A stretch of DNA of 64,000 nt from Strongylocentrotus purpuratus (Eukaryota; Echinodermata; Echinoidea; Camarodonta; Strongylocentrotidae), in the NCBI RefSeq assembly GCF_000002235.5, contig NW_022145607.1, positions 38,348,529-38,412,528 on the forward strand, given 5' to 3'. This document shows, piece after piece, positions 1 to 11,591 of this stretch. Positions within the stretch are counted from its first letter, which is position 1. Every line of letters begins with the position of its first letter. The notes under the pieces were generated by a model. That model searched no databases. It was not told the DNA's origin and was given only the letters and a program-made list of their open reading frames with translations. Both the position numbers and the translations under genes were made by a program.

Positions 1-1363
1 TTCATTAAATTTTCACTTACAATTTCTAAATCAATTTCTTTTTGTCTAGGATTAAAAGTATGAAAAAGATTTGAGTCATCAGCAAATAATCTGAAATTGA
101 AAAAGTTTGTGGAGTTAGGTAAGTCATTTATTTTGGGTATCTCCTCGCCGGAGTTACGGGTCAAATTTTGGATAGGTTTCTGAACAAGCACCGAAAAATG
201 CTCCGTCTTCTTTCGAAAATATTTTGCCTATCATCATTCTATATTTTAAATGACTATAAAATCCTGTTAGAGGAATAATTTTTTTTCTTTTGATGGGTAG
301 ATTGCCAAATAAAAGAGATAAGAATTCAAAATATTAGCGATACCGAGCGCTACCCTAGGCTACGTACGTAGGCGCGGCACAGGTTACTAAACTCTGAATA
401 CTCTCACACACACACAGATCATACTTCATTTTGGGTATGTTTTAGGGGGGTATATCCACACCAGAGTTACAGGTCAAATGTAGGATAGGTTTCTGAACAA
501 GCGCCCAATTGATGACACCTAAATAGCAGCAAAAGACAATTTTTTTAACTTACAGATGTTAGAAGTAATAAATTAAAAATTCAAATTGTAAGTCTACTGT
601 CATACTTGCGGATCAGCCACATCGGCATGATTGTGTGCATTTGTGTGTAATGAGTGTATTGACTATTCATGTGTGCATATGCTGCCTATTAACATGTAGT
701 GCAGTGCTAGAGGTCAATACGCATTAGCATTGACTCTCTATGCTTTGCTTGAGTGGTAGATTTACAGGTGTACAAAAAAATGTGAGAAAAATAAAAATTG
801 TTGTCAAAATACGTACTTTTGAATGCAATGCTCCAAAATCATACTATTACCGTGAATGACTGGAAGAAATCAATTCTTTACTTTCCAAAAACTGAAAATG
901 CCGCTGATTTTCCTCTGTTGACGCGTCATGTTTCGTTTTGAATGCAATGCTCCAAAATCATACTATTACCGTGAATGACTGGCATTTACGATCGAAAGTT
1001 CAAGAATTAATACAAAATATGATTTTTCAATTTGTGCAAAAAACAATTTCTCTGAAAACTTCATTCTAGCTATTTGAGTTTGAAAATCATTCAGAAAATT
1101 CTCAAAAAACATGAAACATCTTTTTGCCAGCTTAAAACATTGTGAATTGCGGCTTTTTGTGGTTGTGTGACAACATGTAAAAGTAAAATCTCTGCTGCAC
1201 TGTGAAATAATTCTAAGACTACCCACACAATTTATGTACATGTACATCAAGTACATGTAGGATTGAATATATTTACCTTTTGGGATGATTTTGATCTGTG
1301 GGCTTTGTCTGGATAATATTAATTACAAGGATTCTTTCATTTCTGTTTTTTCTTATTTCTTAG
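1..1363. other. Intron or upstream flank of RWDD1, no gene recognised
   Basis: No coding exon could be recognised here. In particular, the expected first RWDD1 exon (start codon and the beginning of the RWD domain) was not found in any frame, so it probably lies upstream of the window. The stretch holds two short duplications. A 47-bp exact direct repeat is at 817-863 and 936-982. A related ~70-bp pair at about 130-190 and 430-495 shares the words GGATAGGTTTCTGAACAAGC. A polypyrimidine tract and TTCTTAG precede the first visible exon at 1364. Confidence 0.5.
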
Positions 1364-4300
1364 TACTGACGACAGAGCCTTGCCATGTTTTCCAGCTGAC
1401 AGTTGCGGCAGAGGAGGAGGAGGGAGAAGATGAAGAAGAAGAAAAAGGTACATGTAAAAGCACTTTATACAAACTGAGATTAAAGGGGTTTTTAATAGCC
1501 CTTTACATATTAAGGTTAATCAGTTATATGTATAGAGATAATATCCAAAGAATGAAAGCTATGATTACTAATTAATGACACTAGTGGGGCATTGCAAGAA
1601 AGTTGAAATTCATATTTGCAATTGATTGCAACTCAACTTTCTTGCAACGCACCACTAGTATCCTAAATTTCCTAGAATTTTGTCGGGATTAAAGTTGTAA
1701 CAATTAAATTAAGTTAACTAGATCTAGCTTTTATTCTCTGCCTCTCTCTCTTACTAATGGGGCATTGCAAGAAAGTTGAGTTGCAATCAATTGCAAATTT
1801 GCAAATAATCGCCAGACTTACGCTTGATTTGGGGGATGTGCAGTTGATTGCAACTTTCTTGCAATACCCCATATGACTTTCCTATTTCCAATGTGGTCAT
1901 AATGTGTGATATGATGATTTGTTTGTACTAAGGCTGTGCACAACAGTGTAATGAGGTACCCGAGTACACTCCCAGGCTTACAAGCGAATACTTGAATATT
2001 CGGACGCCATGTTTTTTTTAATACATTTTTTGAATTTTTTGATTTTTTGATTTTTTTTTGCCACCACCATACCACAGGAGCAGTATCCCAGGTCCGTCCC
2101 CAAAACTTGTGCAATTTGACTTCAAGTTGCAGTTGAAGGCGCTGATTTAATAATAATTATAACAGTAAACAATGCTGTTTTAAAAACCAAAGATGGCAGA
2201 ATAATCCATTTTCCTCCGAGTCCAAACAGAAATACGGACATTTGGTCCCAGTTCTGAGTGGTGAGTTTGACAGTGATTGAGTTGGGAAACATTTTTACCG
2301 ACGGTACCATGCCAGCGGCCGCCGCTCTCCCTGGCACGTTCAAGCGTAGGCCTGGACAGTGCCAGGTGACCGGGATTTTTTTTTTTTTTTTTTTTTTTGG
2401 CGTCCGAATATTAGAGTACGAGAAATCGTACTCGAGTAGTTGTCGACAGTGCGGGTACTCGAGCATTTGACTACTCGTCGCAGCCCTAGTTTGTACCCGA
2501 GTGATTATTTTCAAGCAGAGCTCTCTTTGATGTTTCCTGAGCTCTTCTCAAGCCTTTCAATGCTAAATCATTCCAATGTTTCCATATATTTTCATTTGAC
2601 CACAGGTCAGCTGTCAGTCACTCTTAAATTCACCTACACACCGACCTACCCTGAGGAAGCACCAATCTTTGAGGTCATATTCGATGATGATGACCTGGCC
2701 CAAGACTTTGAGCAGGAGATTAGAGACCTAGTTCTGGCCCAGGTAAAACATTCATCTCCTAAAGTGACCTGTTGAAGGGCATGTCCAAGATATTTTCTTC
2801 CTAGTTGTCCAATTTGTTACCAATTTTTGTGGAGTCACGAATATACATTTAAGATGGAGTTGAGTTCTGGTCATGCAATTGCATCGTAGAAGAAATGTGG
2901 AATCGATCAGAAAAGGTTGCTCATCTAGTATATAAGTATTGGTGTGTACTGCATAGTTCTGGAGTCATCAAAATTATACTAAATTTGGCCCAGTCTCGGT
3001 AAAGTAACAAGCACTGTACACAGAAAGATGTATATGGGACTACACGAACATGTGGCATAAAAATCTGTATCGATTTTTAGGATGTTACGTGCCATATTTA
3101 GAATATTAAGGCATTTAAAGAGCCATGCTTTTTAGGGAACATGTTTTATCCGATGTTCTTCCACACTTGCATAATACAATAGTAAAGCTCACAAATGATT
3201 CTTCCCCTCTTCCCAGAACTCAACCTTCTCTTTAAATTTCACTTCATATTCGGTCTGATCTAAGCTGTGGTAGAGCTAAGTTATATGATGATGTTGTGCT
3301 GATATGGTCAGTATACAAATATAAGACAAAAATTGCTTGGAGTTGCTCTGAATACAATTTGAGTTTGGTACTTGAAATTCACTTACAATGTATTTTTCAT
3401 ACATCCCATCAGTCTTCATTTCTCGTGTGTCAGAATTCTTTTTTCTATCTTGCCAAATAATTTACACAAGTACATCCATCTCCAAGAACTGAACTTCATA
3501 TCAGTCAAATGATTTGTAAGCCAAGTGAAGAAATGTATGATGGCATCTATTGAATATGCCAGCACAGAGTAAATAAACAATACATTATGTGTAATGGTGT
3601 AAAGGCTTTAGAAGAATAATGATATCACATGAAAAAAAAAATGTTTTAGGTGTTGTGATCTAGTTGAAAGACACTGTGCTGTGGATCATACAGTGTATGT
3701 CCAAGGGTTAAGTCTTTTTCTTTTTTTCCCTTTTTGTATCATCATCATCTTCATCATCAACAAAATGATTGCCATCATCAACATTATCCTCATTCGTCTT
3801 CTTCTTCTTACTTCTTCTTTCTTCTCCTCCTCCTCCTCCTCCTTTTCTTCTTTTCCTTCTCCTCCTCCTCCTCCTCCTCCTCCTCCTCCTCCTCCTCTTT
3901 TTCTCTATAGATTGAAGAGAACCTGGGTATGGCCATGATCTTTGCCATTGTATCAGCATCACAGGAATTCCTGAATGAGAGAATAGATGACATCAAGGCT
4001 GCCAAGGAAGATAGGAAGAACAGGATAGAAGAAGAGAAGAAGAGAGTCGAGGAGGAGGCGGTAAGTTGCAGTTTCACATCATCGCGTGTCACCACGGTAA
4101 CTCAATCGTTGAGAGCAACGTAAAATGCAAAGCAGAAGACTAATGACCGTGTCAGGGGCAGATCCTGGAGGTTATCACATTTTCAAGTGCCAGTTGGGGG
4201 GGGGGGGGGTGATAATTTGGAAGGGCTACACAATGAGCCAATGTTGGGGAGCACATTTTTATGATTACCGTAAATTATGTCAGGTTTGCTTTTAAATCAA

Positions 4301-7300
4301 TGTATTGTGTTTGAGTAGTGTGCAGAACTAAAGCTGGGATGGTAGTTTCCAAAGATCTTTGGAGGTGCCTCGGAAATGGGGACGATGAACCTTAATGTGT
4401 TATGTGCTGTCAAACAACTTGAAGCTATTAATTATTATTATTTGTACACGAAAGTGAAGAATGAGATTTAAAAGTGATTGCTCTTAGCCACGTAACGTAT
4501 CACATTCCATTTGTCTTCATTTCTTGACAGGCAAATAAATTAAAAGGAACCCTTGTCACAATAGAGAGCTTTCTGGAATGGAAAGACATGTTTGATAAGG
4601 AACAGAAGGGACTCCGAGGTAAACGACAGTTGGCATCAGAAAACACATCAGGAAAACTTACAGGTAGGACTATTGCTTTAATAATTGACAAAATAAAAAG
4701 AGACCCATTGCATAACTTAGCAACATCCCCAGCTCATTTTTTGTATTATTTTCTGTACCCCCAATCTCTCACCTTCTTGGGGGGGGGGGGGGGGGGAGGG
4801 TATTGTCTACTCCTTGTGTTGTAACTGTGTTCTATTTTTGTCATGTACAGTACTGTCTTGGCACATTCTCTTCTCTGTAGGCATCCCCTTTTATCCCTAT
4901 TTTGTAGTTCCTTTTGTAGTTACAAACTTGTTGATTTAATTACTCATTATTCCTAAGTATCACTTGAGGGGTCCACAATTGTACAAGCATTGCTTTTTAG
5001 TGGACCCCTCTGTTTCCAATATGTACTCCTAAATTATTGTAAATGTTTATAATTGATTTGTAATGTTTTGTTGGAAACATTAATGAATTGAAACATGAAG
5101 GAGTATGTAATATGTGTCTGGAATGCAAACTGGCTAATTACTGACATTTATAGTTTCATTGCATAGCAATAAAGCCATATCATCAGGATATTTAGCTAGT
5201 AAATGCTACTCGATAGATATTAGCTACAATTCAATGATCTCACTAACAATTTTTGCTTTCTTTTTTTTCGTTCGCTTCATTTTTGTAAGCTTTCCTAGTT
5301 TCATGTAGTCACCACAATAGATCACCAGTATTTTATTATATGGTCTTTCTTATTAAACAAGTCATTATTTCTTTTAAGGCCTACGATTAAATTGAGGTAT
5401 TTATTAACATTCAACATTAAATGAATTTGTGTAAAAAAATAGGTGCACAGTGTATCAGGAAAACAAAACACCTTTTTTTGATGATTCAATATGCTAATAG
5501 AGATTGTCAAAGTACAGGTGCATTGTGGGAAATTTGTGTATTTGCTCTAATGAAACTTAATATCTGCTTTTGTATGTCAACATTGCTTTTAAATACAATA
5601 CTCGCCAATGCACATTCAGTGAAAACAAGAGTTAATCTACTGTATTATTGTGTTCATCCACCAGGAAAAGAGCTTTTCTTCCAGAATGCAGCCTTGGACA
5701 CATCAGATATGGATCTTTTGGATGAAGGTGAGTACATCATTATTCATACCCACCTACCCTTCCCAATAATCCAGAATATTCTGATTTTAGAAAAATTCAA
5801 ATTTTGTTTTTCTTCTTTTTTTCTTCTTTTTTTCTTCCCTAAAGCCAAATTAAGCTTGTTTTATCATGTGCCACGAATTGAGAGTTCAGGTATTGCATGC
5901 GTTGAATGGTTTCATGATCGAGCAGCGAATTTGTATTCGCTTTTTGGTACAGATTGACAGCGTATTGCCAGTTACACTGAAGCTGCAAATGCAATTTCTT
6001 ATTTTACGAAGGCATACCGTGATAAAAATTCCTAATTCTTATTTTCAAATGTTGGCAGGTATGCTGTAGTGCTCCGGTAGAATATGACCTGTGTGGTACT
6101 GTTTGTGTTCCTTGATGTTCTTCATACTCCAATAATCGTTAACCAAAAGAATGCTAAATCAAGTTTTTTTGGGTTGATTATATAAATTCTAGCTGTACAC
6201 AAATAATTATTTTTAGGGGATTAGTATCCTTTTGAGAAGAACAGTGGTGCTTATTTATTCAGGGGGGTGTTTCACAAAGGTCCCAAATTGAACTTATCTC
6301 TAAGTTGGACTTAACAATAATGGAAAGCCGTTAGCATCTATAAAAATATTTTGTAAAAGTTATTTGAAACGCATAAAATGTTGATTCAAATCCTTCCTGT
6401 TTTCTGTTATCAAGGAGATTTCACTTCTTGATGTGGAATTTATAAAAAGTCAAAAATACTTAAATTTTCGCTTTTGAATATACATATTTTAAGGCTACAA
6501 ATGGCTCTCCATAATTGTTAAGTCTAACTTAGAACTAAGTTCGACTTAGGATCTTTGTGAAACACCCCCTGGTCTGTAAGAATGCAGTTATGAATCAAGG
6601 ATGTAGTTATAAATTAGATGTGATTGCAACTGCGAAGATTGTTTTTCATTGAATAAATCATGTCTGATCAAATCAAACAACAAATTTAGGAAGACAAGAA
6701 TAGACCAGTTCACGGTTAGCACATGTCCCAAATGACCCCGAATATCTACAGATCTTCAAAACATGAAGAGGTCCCACTTTGTACGTTTGCAATAATCACT
6801 CCTATAGCGATGGAGGTGCTACATAAATAGCCTTTGTTTTCCCTTTTCAAAGAATACTTCCACCTGTTTATCATGGAGTGCACTGCTTGTGCATAAATGA
6901 ATAACAATTACAAATGATTACCGGTGTGTTGGCTCACTCAGTAGAGCGTTCGCCTGACAACCGGGAGGTCGTGGGTTCAAACCCCGGCCGCGTCATACAA
7001 AAATACGTTAAGAGACGGGAGTTGCTGCTACCTTGTTTGGCGTTCAACAATAAGGGATAGAGCAACAACGATCTGGCGCTGCTCAGTGGCTGCCGGGCTC
7101 ACGATCAATTGGGCAAAATTGAATTTCAATTTTCAGTTTAACTTAATAAAATTTGGAGTGGACTTAAAAGATAATTATTATTATTATTAAACTTTAATGA
7201 GCATGTATCCAGTATTTTGTCTCCGTGTATTTCACAATTTGATCTGCAATGACCTTAAACTGCTCATGCTCAGACTGCAGCTATGAAGTGGCTCATTGAC

Positions 7301-7414
7301 ATTTTATGAAATGTTGTATTCATCTCTTCTTTAGGTGACCGAGTTGAAGTCGATGAGTCTCTCTTTCAAGATTTGGATTTGGAACTTGACATTGATCTGG
7401 ACGATGAAGACTGA
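1364..7414 (+). CDS. RWDD1: RWD domain-containing protein 1 (5' incomplete)
   Basis: Six exons join in phase: 1364-1447, 2606-2742, 3911-4060, 4531-4663, 5665-5727 and 7335-7414 (TGA). All have AG acceptors and GT donors. The product follows vertebrate RWDD1 closely: the RWD core with LKFTYTPTYPEEAPIFEV (exon at 2606), the helix ENLGMAMIFAIVSASQEFLN followed by a K/E-rich coiled coil (3911-4060), TLVTIESFLEWKDMFD (4531), ALDTSDMDLLDEG (5665) and the acidic end VEVDESLFQDLDLELDID (7335). In known species RWDD1 (yeast Gir2) is a cytosolic acidic protein that binds and stabilises the DRG2 GTPase and links to Gcn1. The first exon begins in phase with two bases of a split codon, so an upstream exon of roughly 25 codons is missing from the window. 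The acidic tail stops about a dozen residues earlier than in human. Introns carry a hAT MITE, TTAA MITE, tRNA-SINE and other small elements. Assignment is from motif recognition, not from a search. Confidence 0.93.
1579..1661. mobile_element. Palindromic MITE, TGGGGCATTGCAAG family, copy 1
   Basis: A short fold-back sequence in the RWDD1 intron. ACTAGTGGGGCATTGC at the left is mirrored by GCAACGCACCACTAGT at the right, with AAGAAAGTTGA / TCAACTTTCTT inside. The family word TTGCAATTGATTGCAA is in the loop. Confidence 0.7.
1757..1870. mobile_element. Palindromic MITE, TGGGGCATTGCAAG family, copy 2
   Basis: Second copy of the family at 1579-1661. It opens with ATGGGGCATTGCAAGAAAG and closes with CTTTCTTGCAATACCCCAT, with a divergent middle. 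Two copies within 180 bp suggest local insertion preference or a former tandem pair. Confidence 0.65.
1929..2488. mobile_element. Non-autonomous hAT element with perfect 8-bp target duplication
   Basis: The element runs from TAAGGCTGTGCAC to GTCGCAGCCCTA (imperfect inverted ends, reverse complement TAGGGCTGCGAC). It is flanked by GTTTGAC-like sequence that reads exactly GTTTGTAC at 1921-1928 and again at 2489-2496. An 8-bp duplication and these ends are typical of hAT transposons. The interior has repeated ACTCGAGTA words and poly-T tracts but no transposase. It lies in an RWDD1 intron, about 110 bp upstream of the exon at 2606. Confidence 0.82.
2849..3235. mobile_element. TTAA-flanked MITE, GAGTTCTGGTCATGCAATTG family, copy 1
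   Basis: TTAA stands at both ends (2849-2852 and 3232-3235), with inverted ends of the type AAGATGGAGTTGAGTTCTGG / CCAGAACTCAACCTTCTCTT. The interior contains a stretch around 3000-3046 (AGCACTGTACACAGAAAG) also present in the copies at 59952-60318 and 60529-60921. TTAA targeting is the habit of piggyBac- and Kolobok-type transposases; which applies here cannot be told. Confidence 0.78.
3781..3900. repeat. Pyrimidine (CTT/CTC)n tract before an RWDD1 exon
   Basis: A run of CTT, CTC and TCC triplets about 110 bp long ends at the 3' splice site of the exon starting at 3911 and doubles as its polypyrimidine tract. It makes long spurious reading frames (poly-Ser/Pro and poly-Glu/Arg) on both strands. 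Confidence 0.85.
6260..6571. mobile_element. MITE with GGGGGTGTTTCACAAAG ends, copy 1
   Basis: About 60 bp of imperfect inverted repeat. The left end CAGGGGGGTGTTTCACAAAG is mirrored at the right (CTTTGTGAAACACCCCCTG), and each is followed inwards by AAGTT.GACTTAACAAT. The total of ~312 bp agrees with the copy at 48907-49222 and with the split relative at 10557/33228. No clear target duplication was found. Confidence 0.78.
6921..7192 (+). mobile_element. tRNA-derived SINE
   Basis: The head has a pol III A box (TGGCTCACTCAGTAGAGCG, ~6930) and B box (GGTTCAAACCC, 6973-6983) in tRNA-like spacing. An unrelated body of ~190 bp and an (ATT)n tail at about 7176-7192 follow. It is not a functional tRNA gene: it lacks a 3' acceptor half and sits in the last RWDD1 intron in the sense orientation. 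Confidence 0.8.
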
Positions 7415-7466
7415 TGAACGCTTACAATTAGTGTTGGCATCACAGACTTCTATTCTTGAAGAAGAT

Positions 7467-7629
7467 CAGGGCCATGTCTTATAAAGATTTGATATTGATC
7501 GCAACTTATTTGCGATTGATATCGATTGCGACTATGTACACACCAGATAGGAGACTGTAAACTCGCAATTGATTGGAGGACTTGCGACTGATTTGGATCA
7601 ATCACAATTCTTTATAAGACAGGGCCCAG
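7467..7629. mobile_element. Short fold-back MITE, AGGGCCCTGTCTTATAAAG family
   Basis: Located just after the RWDD1 stop codon, within the presumed 3' UTR. The left end AGGGCCATGTCTTATAAAGA is mirrored by TCTTTATAAGACAGGGCCC at the right, with a GATCGCAA / TTGCGA-rich interior. A related element is at 18445-18591. Confidence 0.72.
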
Positions 7630-7643
7630 TTCAGATATGTGTC

Positions 7644-7835
7644 AAGAAATAAACCAGACATAAGAGACCTATGAATAGCGAATCATTGAACCTGATATGA
7701 ATGGCTATGAAGGATCCCAAGCAAGTAGCGAGAATGGCTCGAGTTATTAACCAGGCATAAGAAACCTATGGATAGCAAATCATTGAACCTGGTATGAACG
7801 GCTCTGAAGGAACCCAAGCAATCAACAAGAATACA
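7644..7835 (+). repeat. ~95-bp tandem duplication in the RWDD1 3' UTR
   Basis: Two adjacent units share ATAAGAGACCTATG / ATAAGAAACCTATG, then ATCATTGAACCTG, then ATGAATGGCT / ATGAACGGCT and CCCAAGCAA. The units differ at about one position in ten, so the duplication is not recent. Confidence 0.7.
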
Positions 7836-8720
7836 GAGGAACTTTTCACTCCAACGTCAGCCACCTGTTGATTTTCTTGTCAGTGGAATCATCTCAAAAT
7901 TGGATGCGCACGTTCTTCTCACCAGAATGGTGATGAAGTGAAACCTGTGTATGAAGACTGCTCGAGGGAGGCAATAAACATGATCTTTACAGGAAGGTGG
8001 TCTTTATGTACAGGTTCCGGTAGTACAGGTTTCATCGAGAAACACATTCAAGGGGAACCAAAAAAAGTGGTCTTTAAAGACAGGTGGTCATATTGTACGG
8101 GTGGTATCCAAAGCAGGTTTCACTGTACAATAGAACCATCTTGCTTATGGACTTCTACCAATGTTATGTCTTCAGTACATTGTAATGCAAGAGTCTGGAC
8201 GTAGAAGAATGATGCAATTCATTTGCTGATAATACTTGGATTATGTGTGTTTAAGTCTTAAGCCCAATTATTATTGCATCTTACATCTCCCAGGTATATG
8301 AAATTAAGATGGCAGGGTCAAATCCTCTCCAAGTGAAACTAAATCCGTGATGAAATAAGCTTGCTTCTGTCACAGATGTTTACACTCTTTTTCAAAGCTT
8401 GTGTACTTTCTTGGCAAGATCTATTATCAAACTTTGTCTGATCATTCTTTGAGTTTAGTTCATGACAGCCAGTTAAATATGTCCATTACTCAACCCATTA
8501 TTCATTTAATGCATTTCATTTTTTTTTTTAATTCCTCATCTCTACGAGTCTTTGTTGCTTAAAACATATCCAAAGGATAAATGGCTGCAAATTGTATGTC
8601 TTTGTAAAGTTATGTAATAAGCAGAGAAGGTTTTTTTTTTAATCACATAACCAAGTTGTTGAATACAGGCTGTTTTTGATTTCTTTGTCCAATTTTCATG
8701 CAATGGAGTGAAAAGGTTTT

Positions 8721-8726
8721 AATAAA
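8721..8726 (+). terminator. Candidate RWDD1 polyadenylation signal
   Basis: AATAAA about 1.3 kb after the RWDD1 stop, in an A-rich context. Earlier weaker matches exist, so the 3' end is not certain. Confidence 0.3.
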
Positions 8727-10403
8727 AAATAAAAACTTTTGTGTACCCGCTATATCTTAATTTGAAAGATGAATGAGATCACTCTGTATTTCATATAAAA
8801 CCCTGTTGAGACATGATGTTGTAAATCATCTTTTTCTGTTAGAAGAAATCAGCCATCAGTGTAAAGTGTACCGATCATCAAAACACGTTTGGCTCTTGAT
8901 GTAAGGGATTCCATGTTACTTTACTGTATTAAAAATGTTTAATTCATTTTGAAATATTACTTCTACAAAGACATATTGCAGTTTAAATACGTTGTTGGTG
9001 AACAGTTGCAGAGTAGATGGGGTAACGCATGCAATCATACTCACATAGAGTAGGGCCCACATAAAACCCAAGTACAACTTGGTTACTGTGCAAGCCCTAT
9101 ATGAGGTGTTTCATGTTATCCTTGATTTCCTTCATATTCCTTATTCATTTTTTTAGAGGGGGGGGGGGCTGGTTGATTTTATACTTTCTAGCTGTACACA
9201 AATTAATTTTTGAGATGATTTGTACACTTTAAACAAATACGGCAGGAAAACTCAGCATTTAAATTAATAACGAGAGGCCATATTTTCAAGGTAAAGTGAG
9301 ATAAATTTGGCATAAAATGTCTACTATTCACCCATAACCACACTCCTTGGTTTGTTTGCTATAACATACGTAAAGCATGCTATGGTTATCTAACTTTGTT
9401 TTTCAGCTGCAGTTTAAAAAAAAAGTTGTTTTCTTCCTCGTGTCTCCTTGGGCTTTGTGTGACTTGTCAATCGCTACAAATCATTGTATATCATTATGCA
9501 GATACAAGGATAATCAAGAAGATGAAGCAGAAGTCACTGTTTGACATTATATGCATTTTCCTTTCAAACAGGTCGAAATTGTTAGAAAGTAAAATTATAA
9601 GAAGTTTCTGTGAGATATACTATCTGTTATTTTGAAGCCAGAAGGGCGTTAACTTTGTGTGTAAAGTTATGAGTTAATGCCCTTCTGGCTCCAAACAGTC
9701 GATATTAGACAGTCGGGTCGCTGAAGGTTAAAAAGAATCTCACAAACATGCATGTGCCTTTTATCTATGTACTTCTCTATTGTTTACCAACTTTTTTTTA
9801 TCTACCGGTATCTATTTCTCTACTGGTTAGTAACCTCATGTGACTGATGTAGTGAAGCCCCCCCCCCCCCCCCTCACAACAATAATAATAAATAAAAGTG
9901 CGCAATCAGTCTACATGTAAGCAGCCCTTGTACACGCTGCTCCCCCCCCCCCCCCCCCTTTATTAACTTCTGGTTACGCCACTGCTTAAGCCATTACATT
10001 TAATCATGTTGACATTTACCATTATCATAACATGTTTATTGTTTACAGTACATTATTAAATATGATAAACAAATTTATTATAATCATTTTGCCTCTTGCA
10101 ATGAGTCTTTATTTTCCTTTTTGCAATTGTTTCAATTCTCCACCCACCTTTTCCTTAAACGTACTTGTAAATAATCTCACACTCTTCATAGCTTTGTGGT
10201 CAATTAATTCGATTTTGATCAAGGTGTTACACATGTCCAATACTTATATTAAGTGTAATCACAGGAGTTGATCGTTGTTGCCTTGCAGCCACAGGTGTTT
10301 TCATGCAGGTAGTAAGAGTGCAGGACAGGACAGTGTTTTTATTTTTCTACTGCGAGGCCCTCCGCCCACATCAAAAAGCACACGTTTACCTTTTAAAATG
10401 AAA

Positions 10404-10461
<58 letters not shown>

Positions 10462-10556
10462 CACAGTTGTTATAACTCTCTGGCCAATAAATTGATTTAA
10501 CAGATCTCTTCTAAACCACCCAGGTAAATTTGCCTAACATGTACATCAAGTCACAC
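8727..10556. other. Intergenic stretch with small repeats, no gene seen
   Basis: AT-rich DNA without a credible coding region. It contains a G run at ~9160, a 66-bp palindrome at 9631-9696, two poly-C runs near 9860 and 9945 that resemble eroded hAT element ends, a (TA)n microsatellite at about 10405-10459, and a ~55-bp sequence at 10279-10330 that recurs at 33242-33287. Confidence 0.5.
9631..9696. mobile_element. Near-perfect palindrome, CCAGAAGGGCGTTAAC family
   Basis: TTTGAAGCCAGAAGGGCGTT is mirrored by the right arm (AATGCCCTTCTGGCTCCAAA) around a short centre. Relatives are at 44257-44332 and 56582-56852. This is probably a minimal MITE. Confidence 0.68.
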
Positions 10557-10793
10557 CTGGGGAGTGTTTCACAAAGACTAAGATAGAATTTAAGATGGAC
10601 TTTAACTAGGACAGACTGTTCACGCCACTGTTTGCTCTCACCATTTACTGGCAATGGTCTTTCAAGGGACGTACAAATTATGGTCACACATCTACATAAT
10701 TCAGCTTTTTTGATAGTTCATTATTGAAGAAAAAAATATTGTCTACAGATCATAATTGAGAGACCAATGGTGAGAGCAACTAGTGGTTTGAAC

Positions 10794-11556
10794 CAGGCGC
10801 GGATCCAGGATTTCTTAGGGGGGGGGGGCCCAAATTTGAAATTATGCGAGCCAAATATGACACCGGCAGTGGCGAAATGAGCAAAAACGTTTGTTTTTTT
10901 TAGGGTCTAGGGGTGAAGCCCCCAGAAGCTCAGGGGGTATAGGCATTTAATTACGGTCAGATGTGCATATTTTCATACCTTATTTGTGATACTGGCAGGA
11001 CATGAATTGGTGTGGGGTCCAGGGGGCGGGGCCCCAGAAGCTCAGCGTTTTAAGCATTAAATTACCGTCAGATGAGCATATTTTGATACCTTATTTGTGA
11101 CACTGGCAGGACACTGATTGGCATGAGGTCTAGGGGGCGAAGACCCGAGAAGCTCAGGGGTTTAAGCATTAAAATTCAGATGAGCATATTTTTATACCTT
11201 ATTTGTGACACTGGCAGGACACTGATTGGTGTGAGGTCTAGGGGGCGGAGACCCGAGAAGCTCAGGGTTTTAAGCATTAAATTACCGTCAGATGAGCATA
11301 TTTTGATACCTTATTTGTGACAAGTTCTGGCAGGACACTGCAGGCGCGGATCCAGGATTTCTTAGGGGAGGGGGCCCAACTTTTTTTTTTTTTTTGCTCC
11401 CAAAAATTTGAAAATCGCGCCGGCCAAAAAGTCGCTCAGTGGGGGGGGGGGGGGGGGGGGGGGGTACAGAGCACAATTTTTTTTTTTTTTTCTTTTTTTT
11501 TGCTCCCTTTTTTCCCGAAAATTTGAAAAAACGCGCCGGCCAAAAATTCGCTCAGT

Positions 11557-11591
<35 letters not shown>

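Noticed and set aside
3681-4095. Poly-Ser/Pro and poly-Glu/Arg frames
   Set aside because: They are read through the CTT/CTC pyrimidine tract; only 3911-4060 is exon.
6921-7000. tRNA gene on the plus strand
   Set aside because: Has A and B boxes but no proper acceptor-stem pairing and continues into a SINE body with an ATT tail.
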